Source: Acanthamoeba lenticulata (Eukaryota; Discosea; Longamoebia; Acanthamoebidae). From it: 64,000 nt of DNA. The stretch lies in assembly GCA_002179805.1 (NCBI GenBank), contig NAVB01000155.1, forward strand, positions 47,776 through 111,775. Reading direction: 5' to 3'. The notes under the pieces were generated by a model. It was not told where the DNA came from and did no database searches. It worked only from the letters and a program-made list of their open reading frames with translations. Each line of letters opens with the position of its first letter. The stretch's first letter is position 1. This document shows positions 1 to 12,700 of this stretch, piece after piece. Position numbers and translations under genes: made by a program.

Positions 1-3000
1 TAGCGCGCTTGACTGACCTCAAGGCCCATTGGGTTGACCTCCAGTGAGCCGAGTCGAGATCGCGGAGGGGCCGCCTTCCCAGATCGAGGAGCTGGTGCGC
101 CGCCTTCTCACGTTCGCGGCTGCTGCAGCTGACGCCGCGCAAGTCCAGACGCAAGCGCTCACCAGCCACGTCGCGCCTTCATAGGTGCCGTTCTCAGTCG
201 CGGTTGGCGTGTACGACGCCCAGGGCCGTCCGCTCCAGGGCAAGTATGTCATGGCCGAGATCTCGCTCCACGGTACGCTCCGCCCGACGGCGCGCTTCTG
301 AGCGTCAGGCTCGAGTCTGACGAGATCATCATTGGTGGGCGCGCGCTTCGACGGCAGCGGGCTGGAGGGAGGCGCCCTACTTTTCGTCCCCGCCCGCGAA
401 TCCGTTGAAGAAGCTCTACCGCGCCCTGTCGATGCCGACTGGGCCCGACGGCCTGGCCCGCTTCCCCGACCTCGCCTTCAATCAGCAAGGCGCGGCCGGG
501 CCGTATCGGCTCACGTTCTTCTGCGATGGCGTGTCGTCGCCCGAGTCAGAGACCATCAACGTGACCTCGGCCGGTGCGTGCGTCGCCAGCGGTCGAGTGT
601 GATGACCTGGCCGGCTTGTTTGATGACTCACGCATGACCTCCAATGGCAGTGCGCACGGTCATCGCGATCTGGGAGACGAAGGGCATCAGCATCGAGCCT
701 GACGTCATGATCACCTCCCTTCCCTCGGTGTATGTGCTCGACAAAGAGGTGCCACACCCTCCCCTTCCCTCGACCTCTGGCTCGGAGATGGTCAACGCTG
801 CGCGCCTGTTGGTCCACGTCACCCTCCGCGTTAATCTATGTATTTCTTTTTCCATATATATATACGTGTAGGGCCTCCCTCTGCGGGGCAAGACCATCTC
901 GGGCTACCACTTCAACGCGTCCAACATCGAACTGTTGGGCTTCCCCGCAGAGTCTCTGTACGGCGCCTTCTTTGAGCACGTGAAGACACGCGATTGCGCG
1001 ATCGCTGACCTCAAGTGCGTACACACGCATACAGGGGCAATGGCATCGCCACGTTCCAGGAGCTGATGTTCCTGCAGGGCGCCAGCGGGCAGTCTCTGGC
1101 GCTGGACCTGTTCGTGGACGGCGTCTCGTCGCGGCTGCCGGCGACCTTCCAGATGGCCAACTTTTCGCGGCAACCCGACACCTGCGCCTACATTCGCTTT
1201 CCCTCGCTGCCGCAGGCGCTCGTGGTGGGCCAGGTGGCGCCTGACATCGTGGTCCAGGCCGTGGACAGCGCGGGCCAGCCCGTGGCTGGCGTCTTCTTTG
1301 GTATGGCCTCCCTCCTCCCCCCTCTCCGTGTGCGTGTGGCCAATCGCTGCTGCTGACGGACACGACACCAGCCCTGCTCCTCACCGTCGGCGATGTGAAC
1401 GACGTATTTGCGAGCACGGACCCGTCCAACGCCACCGGCTACGCCACGATCGCCAACGTGAGCATCAAGACCGGTGCGGCCCTCTCCCTCCAGCATGAGG
1501 CCCCCCGCTTCTCGAGGGTGAGACGACGAATACGGATCATAACGACGTGATGTCGAGACCTCAGGGTTCAGCCAGGTGGTCAACATGATCGCGTGGAGCT
1601 TCCAGCAGCCCAACACGAGCTGCTACAGCCTGTTTTATCGCGTGCAGCTCATCAACCCCGTGCAAGCGGTGCGGCTGGTCTCCGTTGCCCCGGCCAACGG
1701 CTCGACGACCGACTTTGTGGTTCAGGTCCGTTCGCTCTTCATCTGCGCTGCAGCCCAGCACACAGCCCAATGGCGTGGAGGGACATCACTTTGATTCGTG
1801 TGACCACAACAGTTCGAGGCCTTGGACAATGCGTCGCGCCCGATCGACAGTCTCGCGGCGGAGGTTGTCCTGCTCGCTGCGCCGCCCTATCTCTCCTCCG
1901 ACCCGCGCTCGACGCTCTTTGCCTTTAACCAAACGGGCAGTACGTCGCTCCCTTACCACGAAATGCCGAGCAATGAATGTTGCTCAACACGCCTCGACAC
2001 ATTGCGCCCAGACACGGTCCTGCTGCGCCTGCTGAGCAAGCAGCCGGGCGAGTTTCAGTTCGCGCTCAAGGTCGCCGGCCAGCCGGGCCCCGTGTTTGAC
2101 GTCACCATCGCCAATCAGGGTACGCCGCGACCCAAGCTTGCCCACCGTCCAATGGCTAACTGAGATCCCGACCACTGCAGTGGCCGCCCTCGAGATCGTG
2201 CAACAGCCGAGCGCCGACCCGGCCACGGGCGTCGCCCGCCTCGGCGTCCCGTTCGTGGTCCAGCCGGTCGTGAGGGTCCGTTGGCGCGACACGATGTCGT
2301 TCGTCGCGAACGCTTGGGACTGACCATACGATTGCAGGTCCTCGACGCCGCGGGCGGCGGGGTGGCCGGCGCCGTGGTCCAGTGCAGCGTGTGCAACCCC
2401 GGCAAGGACGACGCCTACGTGGGCAACCTGGACGTCAGCAACGCGGCCACCGTGGCCTCTGGCCTCTCGGCGCCGTCCGACGCGCAGGGCTACGCCACCT
2501 TCTCGTCGCTGGGCTTCCTCGGCGCCCCGCCCGGCGCCTTCACGCTGTGCTTCACCTTTGCCCCGGGCGAGCCCTTCCAGGTGGGGCCCGTCGGGCCCAG
2601 CGCGTCGCTGCAGACCGTGGACGGCATGGAGATCGTGGTCGCGCAGCAGCCCTCGACCACAGCCTCGGTCGACGTCCCGCTGGCGGCCCCGCTCATCCTC
2701 CAGGTCTATGCACTGCGCGTGCCGATCAAGGGCCCCAACGCCACGGCCAACGCCATCGCCATGGCGGCGGCGTCGGGTAGGCCCGGTCTGCGCGCGGGCC
2801 CCGGCGTCGCGAGGGAGCTGTTGAAGGTCACGATCGGTGCCGTCGTGGCCGACAACAACGCCTTTGCAACGGCGTCGAACGCGCTGGCCAACGGGCTCGC
2901 GCTCGCCACCGACGGCAACCTCACCTTCTCGGACCTCATGTTTAAGCTCGAGTTCTCGAACTACGTCTTCCTCAGGTCAGTCGACAGTTGGATACGTATC

Positions 3001-6000
3001 CAGGGCGCAATGTTGGCTGACGCGGGGGCGGGCGTGGCGCAGGGCGGCCGTGCTCGGCGGAGCAACGACGGCGCCCCTGCAGATCATCCCGATTGAGATC
3101 GTCAACAAGCCGGCGCGCATCACGATCCAGCGCCAGCCGCCGAGCTCCGTCTACATCGGCCAGTCGGTGCGGCCCCCGACAAGAGGCCTTCTTGGGTTGG
3201 TTCTTGTTTGACCAACAAAAACGTGTTTGCGTGCGTGTGTTGGCAGTTCCTGGTGGGCGTGATGGTGACCATCAGTTCGGGCAGCCCGCTCGCCAACCAC
3301 GCGATCGAGGCCGTCCTCGACCACACGCCGCAGCACAGCCACGCCGTCCTCGACTATGCGACGGTACGCCTGGCCGAGCGCCTTTGGCTGCTTGGGCTGA
3401 GCCGCGACCGCACGACATGCTGACTCACGCACACAATTACAAACACCACCAAGGCCATCAATGTGACGGAATCCAACGGCGTGGCGCTGTTCCACTTGAT
3501 CCTGGCTGCGGGCCTTCCCGGCAACTACTCGCTCCGCTTCCGCTCTGTTGCGGAGTCGGTTGCGAGCCAGTCGACGGCCACCTTCCAAGCACGTCTTTTC
3601 TGAGAGCTTTTTACTTCTTTTTTTTTGTTATTTTTAAACAAATACTTACTGCCTTTCCGCCTTTGATTTTTGTTTTCTTTGTTCTACGTTGCAGGTGCTC
3701 AACATCGTCAAGTCGGTGGAAGTGGTGGTGCAGCCAGATGGCGAGGCGCTCATCAGCGACCGTGCAAGCCGCGCGATCAACTCACTCCAACAACCCCGCC
3801 TCCGGTGCCTACTCTCCCCTTGCCGACCCATGTGCCATGTGGCATATGGCATTAGTTTGCCGATTATTTTATTTTGTTTTATTTTATCAGGGTTGTCGAC
3901 CAGGAGGGCCGAGGGCTGCCTGGCCGCAGTGTGGAGGTCATCACGGTGCCAGCCACCGCGGCCCTGCGCTACAACCGGTGGATCCTGACGGACGACCTCG
4001 GCTACTACCAGTTCAAGGACCTTCACTTTATCGTATCTTGAGACAACTCTACACATGTGTTTGCGTTGGTCTCTGGAGGACGAATGCTGAGACCGCGCGT
4101 GCGTGTGCGTATGGGCACAGGACGGCGAGAGCCAGGACTACCAGCTGATCTTCCTGTGCGATGGCATCTCGGTGACGTCGCGCAGCTTTGGCGTCTACAA
4201 CGAGCTCGTGCCCGACCAGTCCAACCTGCGCTACATGAGCTACTTTGTCTACGTGAGCATGGTCCGTGCGCCCATTCATCTTCATCGTCACTTCCACGTA
4301 CATGCCTGATGATCGTTTGCCTTCTCGTCCAGATTCTGGCGATCCCGTTCTTCTTCGCCAACAGCGAGTGGGTCCGCAACAAGCGCGCGACGCTCCTCTT
4401 CTTCATCGTGTCGTTTGTGCTGCTCCTTGCCATGGTGACCATCGCCGTGCTCACCATCATCGGCGTACACACCAACCTCTCATTTATTTATTTTTCTGTT
4501 TTTAAAACTATTTTAAAACTATTTTATTGACTTTTTTTAATTATGTGCATGTTACAGGGCTACCAGCAAGACCAAGTCGACATCTACCTTCAGATTTTGC
4601 GCATCTTTTTCATCGTCGTCCTCATCCTGCCGGTGGTGCCCTTCGCCATCGCCTTCGTTCTTTTTGTCTTTGACAAGCCCGGCTTCTTCTATTATCGGTG
4701 CGCTCTCCACTCTTGGCTCTCTCGTCCCGCGAAGACGAGTTCCTCATCAAGCGGGCGGCCCAACAATACAGAGCGCGCAAGGCCATGTTTTATCGGCACG
4801 TCCGCAAGCTTTTCCAGAGCCCGCGCGTGCTTGGCATTCCCGTCTCGCAGGTGCGTCATCACCCCCTCGACTTTGACATCGCGCGCCCTCGGCCTCACAC
4901 GATCGTCAACGTAAACGCGTTCCAGGAGGAGAAGGAAGCGTTTGTGCGCCAGCGCGAGGCCTACCTGCGCGCGCTCCCCTGGCGGGCGCGCGTGTGGGCC
5001 AAGCTGCGCAGCCTGTTCTCTGGCGACGGCACGCGCTGGCATGCGCCGCTCGAGGGCTGGGACTCGTTCCACTACCCGCAGCGGTTCGTGGTGGGCATCT
5101 CGCTGAGCCTCCTCATCCTGTTCTACGTGTTTGTCGGCGCCACGATCATCATCTTCTACGTTATCTACCTCCTTGTCCACGCCTACAACCGCCTCGTCGC
5201 CGTCGAGGTTCGCCGTCAAGTCTTCCTCGTCTCGCCGCTCGCGCGGCTTGTGAAGCTCACCTTGGCTGGGCTCGGTTGGGTCTCCGCAGGTGCGAGCCCT
5301 GCAGGCCGGACACAACATGGTGTCAAAGCCGGGGTCGACCGGCGTCTTCTCCGACGTGTGGGCCACCTTGGTGTCCTTCCTCGTGCGGGTCACGATCAAC
5401 GTGGACAGCCAGGTCATCGAGTCCTTGCGCTCCCATCTCTTGGCCACCGGCATCGCAGCGGCGGTGGTTTCGGGCTGCCTGAGCCTGCTTGTCCTGGCCC
5501 ACTACTGCCGCGCCTATCGCCGCCACGTACGTGGGAGCTCTGGACTGATGCGCCGCCACCGCAGCGTGAAGAGCTCACCAACAACGCGGGTGGACGCGCA
5601 CAGATCATGAAAATGCGGCAGGGGATCTACCCCGAGGACCGCACCAAATACGGCATTCCCGGGGCCACCTCGTTCATCGGCACGCTCATGAAGTACGTAC
5701 ATCACACGAAGCCCGTGTCTGAAAGCGATCGTGACGATGATGTAATGTTCGGTGTTGCAGCCACACGGCGGCGGGCTTCCTGGCGGTGTTTGTTCTGCTG
5801 TGGATCTGCCTCTTCTTGTTCTTCGATGACGTGCTCAGGTACGGCGGCCCGAAGCGGTGACCCGAGGCCAGCTGTGAACTTGACCTTGCGCGCGGCGCCG
5901 AACAGGAACCTTCTGTGGGACGTGCTGGTGGAAAGCTGGCTCCTGCGCAAGTTCCTCACAGTTTCGTTCATCATTTCCATCTGCCTTTTCCTCTTCCGCT

Positions 6001-7211
6001 TCATGTACGCACGCGCCTCTTGGGGGGAACTGCTTTGCTTCGATTACTGGTTTATATTTATCTTGTTAAAAAACGTAAAAAAAAAATAACAAAAACAAAA
6101 AACAAAAACAAACAGTGTGGTCAACCGAATCCTGCTGGGCCCGCAAGGCGTCATCCGCCACCGCCGCTGGTTCGCGGTGACCGACTACGCCAACACCTTC
6201 CTGAGCGCGCTGGGCGGCCTCATCAGCGTCGCCATCCGCTTGATCACGTCGATCGGCTTCGTACGACGACCTCGTCATGCAACTCTGTGTGTGTGTCGGA
6301 TGGCTACATGCGCTCTTCGCCCACTGAAACACTGCGCCGCGCGCCAGATGCTGGTCTCCTTCCTGCGGCTCGACACGCCGGCCATCGGCAGCTACTCGGC
6401 CATGGACCCCGGTACGTCGACTGAGTCGCTGTAGTCGTTGAGAAAAGAGCCCTTCCTTGACAACCAACTTGGCTCTCTTGTTCCTCCAATCGGATGGCCC
6501 CAGGCTACTCGGCGTGGATCGGGCTGCTGGTCTCGGACGCTCGTGTACGTTTGTCTTTTTTATTAATTAGTATTTTAATTATTTTATTATTTTTCGAATA
6601 GCGTTTCTAACTCGCGTGGCGCGTGTCGTGTTGGCAGTACAACAATCCTGTGGCGTCGGTGTTTGCTGATCTCATGCTCAGGAGTGCGTTGCACCTCTGT
6701 GTTTGTGCATCACTTCGTGCCTATTTCGTTGGGCTTCTCGCTGACAGACAAGTTGATCATTGCGCTCTGGTGGTTCAACGCAGGGCTGGCGCGGCTGCGC
6801 CGTCAACAGCGTGACCCGCATGCGGCGGAGCTGCTGCATCTCCTCGACGGCAGCAGCAAAATGGATGATGACGTTGGGCGCGCACGCGACGAGCACGGCG
6901 AAGACGAGACAGAAGCCCTGCTTGCTGCTGCGGGAAGCGATGATGACGAGGACGAGAACGAGGACGCCACCCAGGCGGGCAACTCGTCAGGCAAGCACGT
7001 ACCCCATGAAGTGGAAGATGAGAAAGATCGGCGCCAGCGGGCTCGAAACAGGTGGCACCTCTGCTACACCCTCATCAAAAACCCACAGCTTCGGGCTCTG
7101 CGCCGATCTCGCCGAGACAACGAGCAGCCTCATGACGCCGTCCACCACGATGAGCAACCGCACGTTGGCCATCACAACGAGCGTTGCGCTGCTCCCGAGT
7201 ACAGCCTGTGA
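1..7211 (+). CDS. STRA6-like multi-pass membrane protein with N-terminal beta-sandwich repeats (5' truncated)
   Basis: The gene is cut by the window start and is split by many short introns. The C-terminal half matches the STRA6/RBPR2 family (retinol-binding-protein receptor, retinol transport across the plasma membrane). A block at 6117-6690 reads RHRRWFAVTDYANTFLSALG, then GYSAWIGLLVSDARYNNPV. The last exon (about 6750-7211) contains RARNRWHLCYTLIKNPQLRA, which closely resembles the intracellular C-terminal segment I recall from vertebrate STRA6. At least six hydrophobic segments precede this, near 4330-4465, 4570-4690, 5085-5190, 5430-5510, 5760-5840 and 5920-6005. The N-terminal half (1-4020) consists of tandem repeats of roughly 100 residues, each closing with a motif such as LTFFCDGVSS, LDLFVDGVSS or LIFLCDGIS and starting with Big/invasin-like strands (AGQPVAGVFF). 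They are probably extracellular. The stop is TGA at 7209-7211. The last exon carries an acidic stretch near 6895-6975. STRA6 assignment is fairly sure; ligand is unknown. Confidence 0.8.
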
Positions 7212-7520
7212 GATTGGGGCAGCTCGACATTTTTGTTGTTTTTCTCTTTTTTTAAATTTCTTTTTTATTTTTGTAACGGTCGATTTTTCTGGTTGTATTT
7301 TTCTGGTCGAATAGGGGACGAAGCTGCAGATCGACTTGGTCGCACGGCGTGCAACCACCGGCACTTTGTTGTCTCTTTATTCTGGCACTGCTGTAAAAGA
7401 GGATCCCCGACGGTACGTACATGTGCCGTACATCAATCGAGTGCCTTTTCGTGGCTGCAAATTAAATCATTAACTCATATATATATCTTTTGTAAATTTG
7501 CCATCTTCCTCGATGCAGCC
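7212..7520. other. Intergenic/5' UTR with a leader intron
   Basis: This stretch separates the STRA6-like stop from the next ATG. It begins with T-rich sequence, the likely 3' end of the upstream gene. A GTACGT donor at 7413 and a TGCAG acceptor ending at 7518 delimit a probable 106-nt leader intron, which would place the acceptor two bases before the ATG at 7521. No separate gene is seen. Confidence 0.4.
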
Positions 7521-9105
7521 ATGGGTGCTTGCGTGAGCAAGGGCAAGAAGCGGGACGCATCTGACGCTGGCGCCAGCGATGATGGAGGCGCCGCCAAGAA
7601 GAGCAGCGCCAAGGCCGCTGCGGCGGGCGGCGTAGAGAGCCCAAGGGACAAAAAGGCCAAGAAGAACGACAAAAACAATGCCGACGACGATGACAGCAAA
7701 TCCAACAACGAAAAGGTGGACGGCAAGGCCAAGGAGGCCAAGGCCGAGCACGAGGGCGACCGCCAAAAGTCGCCACGCGTGGGCAAAGCCGACAAGGAGG
7801 GCGCGGCGGCTGAGTCCGTCGACGCCGAGGATGTCCAGGAGTGGGTGGTCGACGCCAGCACGGACCAGGTGGACACCGCGAAGCGGGAGAAAAAGAAGAA
7901 GAATGACAAGAAGGAGAAGGTCACCAAGGACGGCAACGGCGAGGAGAAGCAGGACGGGGGCAAGGACGAGGAGGAGTATCCAGTGGAGAAGAAGCGCAAC
8001 GCCAAGCCGATCAAGACCCTGATCGAGGGCGAGAGCAGGGCGACCGACAGCGGCGAGCAGGGCAAGATCGTGAAGCACCTGAAGGACAAGTGGGAGCGGG
8101 AAGAGGCCGAGGCGTCGGGCGAGCGCCGGACCACGGCCACGTCGACCAAGGAGGAGCTCGAGCGCGAGAAGCGGCGACAGCAGGAGAAGGAGGAGCTCGA
8201 GCGAGAGCGCAAGCGGCTGGCCGAGATCGAGCGCGCCGAGCGTGAAGAGCGTGAGCGCGCCGAGCGCGAGGAGCGCGAGCGGCTGGAACGCGAGGCGCGC
8301 GAGCGCGAAGAGAAGGCCCGGATCGAGCGTGAGGAGCGCGAGGCGCGCGAGCGCGAGGAGCGCATCCGGGCCGAGCGCGAGCGGGTCGAGCAGGAGGAGC
8401 GCGAGCGACAGGAGCTGGCCTCCAAGAACTTCCAAAACGCCCGAGCCAAGTGGACCGGCGGCAAGGACGACGACGACAAGCAGCAGCCTCAGGAGAAGAA
8501 TGGCAAGAAGGGCAGCCCGCGCGGGGTCTCGAAGCAACACGCCGAGGAAGAGGCCGCCGCCTCGGACCACACCGGCAAGAAGCAAGAGGATCCGTTCCGG
8601 GGCATGTCGGCTGAGGAGCGGAAGGTGGCCGAGGCCAAGGCCAAGTTCGAGGCTCAGCAGGGCGGCGAGGGGACGCTGGCCCGGGACGGCCGGGGTGAGG
8701 GCGGAAGGGTCGGGTCCGGCTGGGAGGAGAAGCTCAAGGAGGAGGAGAAGGCCAAGAAGATGCGCGAGTTGCTGGAGGCCAGCAAGAAGGGCGATGCCGG
8801 CATGGACAAGCGGGAGCTCGAGAAGCGCAAGGCCGCGCTCAGGGACATGAAGGATCCCTACTGGGCCAAGCTCGCGCAGGACCAGCAGGCGCTCTCCAAG
8901 GAGGAGCGAGAGGCGGCCAGGATCGAGGCCGAGCTGCGTAAACTGGAGGAGGTACGTTACATGACATGATGTGGATTCGGAAGGAGGTTCGTCATGTGGG
9001 CACTTTGCTCACGCTGCGTCATCATGATGGACGATAAAACAGGATCTCGCCCAGCTCAGCGACGTGGACACGAGCGACTTGACCTCGGACACCGAGACTG
9101 ACTGA
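7521..9105 (+). CDS. N-myristoylatable Lys/Glu-rich coiled-coil protein
   Basis: Two exons, 7521-8951 and 9043-9105, encode about 497 residues. The first residues are MGACVSKGKKR: Gly2 followed by Cys4 and a basic cluster, the classic signal for N-myristoylation plus palmitoylation and inner-leaflet attachment. This motif decides the start, although the frame stays open upstream. Residues about 20-200 are Lys/Asp/Glu-rich and probably disordered. Residues about 205-310 are an almost uninterrupted E/R/K helix with repeated REERERAEREE-like heptads, predicted as a single alpha helix or coiled coil. A second charged helix covers about 370-480, and the second exon gives a short acidic tail ending DTSDLTSDTETD. 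No catalytic domain is visible. A role as a membrane-cytoskeleton linker is inference only. Confidence 0.8.
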
Positions 9106-9719
9106 GCGTGTGGCCGTGCGCTGCTGGGGTTTGTACAATGTGGGTTTGTTTGCAACACGGGACCTTTCTTTTTGTTGCTCGAGCGTTCACCTATTGGACA
9201 TCTTGGTGGGGGTCATCACCACCTTGATTGCGGTGCCCAAGAGCCTAATTTCGGTCCATGGGCAGCCACTTCTTGGGGCAAATATTGCCCTCAAACACCA
9301 ACGTTAAAATAGAGATATCTGGCAGTCGTCTCTGTTGTGGTGTTGCCCTCAATTCCCAGCGCCTCTTCCTCGTGGACATCCCCTGCCTCGGTTCGTGTTA
9401 GCGAAACCAGAGGCCGCACACGAGAAGGGGTCTTGTCTTCAACAAGGCAAGTCTCCGCGCCGGGTGGTGGGAAAGCAGGAAAAAAATCCGCGAGAGGACA
9501 AGCGATAAAACAAGAACGGGCGGGAGGCAGAAGGACAACCCGCTCTCGAGCGGATTGAACTTGTTTGTCCATCGAACCCTTCGAAGAAGGGGCGACCGAA
9601 CCACGAGACACACGGGGGCGCCCTGCTCGCCTGTGCCGCTGGCTGCTGAGCCTCACCACGGGCCGAGAAACGATCAATTCTCTTGTTGCACGTTTGCAAG
9701 TGCGGGTTTGCAAGCGGCC
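9106..9719. other. Intergenic region
   Basis: This 614-bp gap lies between the K/E-rich gene and the TPS-like gene. The TPS-like reading frame stays open upstream to about 9555 but contains no ATG before 9720, so that part is treated as 5' UTR. No RNA gene or repeat is recognised. Confidence 0.4.
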
Positions 9720-12700
9720 ATGGAAGTTGAGATGAAGCGACAAGGCAAACGGAAAGAGGATGAGGATTGTCATGATCCAATGGATGTGCAGGCTGCAAAA
9801 ACTTCTACATCGGCAGGATCATCATCGCCCTCTTCATTGTCGGCCTCATCTTCGCCTCCTATCAAGAAATCCAGGAGTGAGGGGCGCATCATCGTCGTCA
9901 GCTATCGTCTGCCTCTTGAAATCACCCTCGAAGAAGGCGCAGAGCTTCGAGCGAAGCCCCTTACATCCGATGGAATGGAAATCGCAGACGAGGAGGCCCA
10001 CTCCCATTCTATCGACGCAATTGCCACATCATCTCCCTCTATGCCCGCCTTTGGGCACGTTGGTAACCCCACAAGGCGACCCGCATCACGCGGTCCGCGA
10101 AATGGCAAGGTGGGTACTGTGGTGAAGCGCTCGCGCAGCCCCAACACCAGCGCCGGCGCCAGCACCAACGGCAAGCCGCTTCCGCTGCCGCACGAGCACC
10201 CCGCACCCGACACCACCACCACTACTACCATCAACAACGCCCTCCTCGAAGACTATCCTGGCCTGGCCTTCAATGCGCACAACCTCCGGTTCGACCGCGG
10301 CAGCAGCGGTGCGCCCGCCCCAAGCGGGGACCCCTTGGGGCCCGGGCCCGCACAAGGTCTGGCACCACCACCGGCCATGTGGCAGCAGGACGCCTACACC
10401 GGTGGCCGCCCAGCCGTCGCCCACCCGCCGAGCACCGCCGCCATTAGTCGTGGCCTGTTCGATGGTCTGGTCTTTCCGGCGCTGTCTGGCTGCGCGAGCG
10501 CCAGCACGAGCACCAGCACGAGCAGCTCCACCAGCACCGGCTTTGATCAAAGAGAGCAAGAGGAGCGCGAGCGTGAGCTCAAGGAGCTGAATAGCGGCAG
10601 CAAGAAGAAGCGGTGGCGCATTGAACGACAGACAAAACTCGTCATGAAGGTAAACCGACCCGCACATTTGTTTTTGGTTTTGTTTTATTATTTGTTATTT
10701 GGTCCCGTTTCTCGTAGTTTATAATTTATTTATTGGTGGCCAATAACCGTCTCTATGCTTGCTTGGCGCACGCCTGTCCGCTCTCCGCCTCTTCTCCTTC
10801 TTCTGCCGCTTCACGCGACGTTCCTTCCTCCCACGTGAAGGACGTCATGAAAGGACTCGTAAGAGACCGCCCTCCTCTTTATTGTAATTGATTTGTTTAT
10901 TTATTTCAATTTATTTTCTATTTTTATTTATCTTTTATTTTTTTCTTGAAGCTCACGGCGGCACCATCCCACAGGTGACGCAACTGCTGGAAAACGGGCT
11001 GGCGGCCTTCCCGCAGAGCTCTGTGCTGTGGATCGGCACGCCCGAGGTCTATGTCGAGGACCCGCACGACAGGGAGGAGTTGACCCGGCGATGCGTGGAG
11101 GAGCACGGCTGCATCCCGGTGTGGATCAAGGACGACGTCATCGCGGCGCACAACAACTTCTCCAACGGCATCGTGTGGTCGCTGTTCCACTACCAGAAGC
11201 CCAGCCTCGATTACGACGAGAAGTACTACACGGCCTACAAGCGGGTCAACCAGCTCTACGCGCAGACGCTCCTCAAGTCCATCACGCTGCAGCCCAACGA
11301 CTTGATCTGGGTCCACGAATACCACACGATCCTCGTGCCCTCCTACGTCCAGGCCAAGATCCCGCGTGCCCGCATCGGTATAATTTCTTTTTCATTTTAT
11401 TAAGATTTATGTTGTTCTGGAATTCATGGCATGATGGTGGGTCATCCTCTTCAGGGTTCTACTTGCACATCCCGTTCCCGTCTTCGGAAATCTATCGCAT
11501 CATCCCGTCGCCCGCACGTGAAGAACTGCTCAACGGCTTCCTCGCCTGCCGCCTCGTGGGCTTCCAAACGTACGTTTTAATTTCATGAATTTCTTTTGCT
11601 TTTTGTGATAATAATAATTTTCGAAAATTAAAAATTCAACTGGCTGAAAAATATTTGAAATTGGCGGCGCAGGCTGGAATACATCACGCACTTCCTGAAG
11701 GCCTGCACGCGGGTGATGGGCCTCGAGACGACGTCGTCCCGCGTGTTTGTTGACGACAAGCGGACCACCGCGCTCGACGTCTTCCCGGCCTGCATCGATC
11801 CGTCCAAGCTGCAGAGCGTGCTTCGCAGCCCGGCCGTTAGGTTTGTGTCCTCTTGTCCTCTCGTTCTCGCCCGCGCACGGCTCACCGGTGAGACACGGAC
11901 ACTCGGCGCTGGCCTTCTGCCCACACAGGGAGCGCATCCGGCAGCTCGAGGAGAAGTTTGCCGGGAAGAAGATCCTGCTGGGCGTCGACCGGCTGGACTA
12001 CGTGAAGGGCATCCCGCAGAAGCTGCAGGGCCTCATGTACTTCTTCAACAAGTACCCCGAGTGGCGCGGCAAGGTGGTGCTGGTGCAGGTGGCGCTGCCC
12101 GCCCGAATCAAGTTGCGACGGCATAAGAAACTGAAGAAGGAGGTGCGTCGGACTAGACAATGTTTTTGTTTTGTGTTTTGTGTTTTTATTTTTGTTTTTG
12201 TTTTGTGTTTTTGTTTGGTGTTTTTACATCTTTTCATGATGGCTGACGTAGCATGGGGATGTGCTGTAGGTGGATGAGCTGGTAGGGAGGATCAACCACC
12301 AGTACGCCTCCGCGGACTACTCGCCCATTCACTACATGTCCCACAGCGTCGAAGGTGAACCCCACCTTCCATCATTTTTGGAAAATTAGTCCTATTACTT
12401 CATATTATTCCCTCTAACCGTTCGTCGTGCCATCGCAGACACGGAGATATGCGCGCTCTACACAATCGCCAGTGCTCAGCTCATCACGTCTCTGCGAGGC
12501 GGCATGCCCTCTTCGGTATGCCACTCGCTTGGTCTTTTTAAAAATATTTATTCATATTTTAGATATTTCGCAATAAAGAAATGAAATGAAATACTTACTT
12601 GAATGGGTGGTGGCAGGCCCTCGAATATATCATTTGCCAGCAGGAGCGACACGGGATGCTCATCCTCAGCGAGTTCACTGGCGTACCGCTCGCCCCCATC

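Noticed and set aside
7470..8585. 371-residue Leu-rich open frame on the minus strand
   Set aside because: It is the antisense of the Lys/Glu-rich exon; GAG/CTC symmetry creates a false Leu-rich frame.
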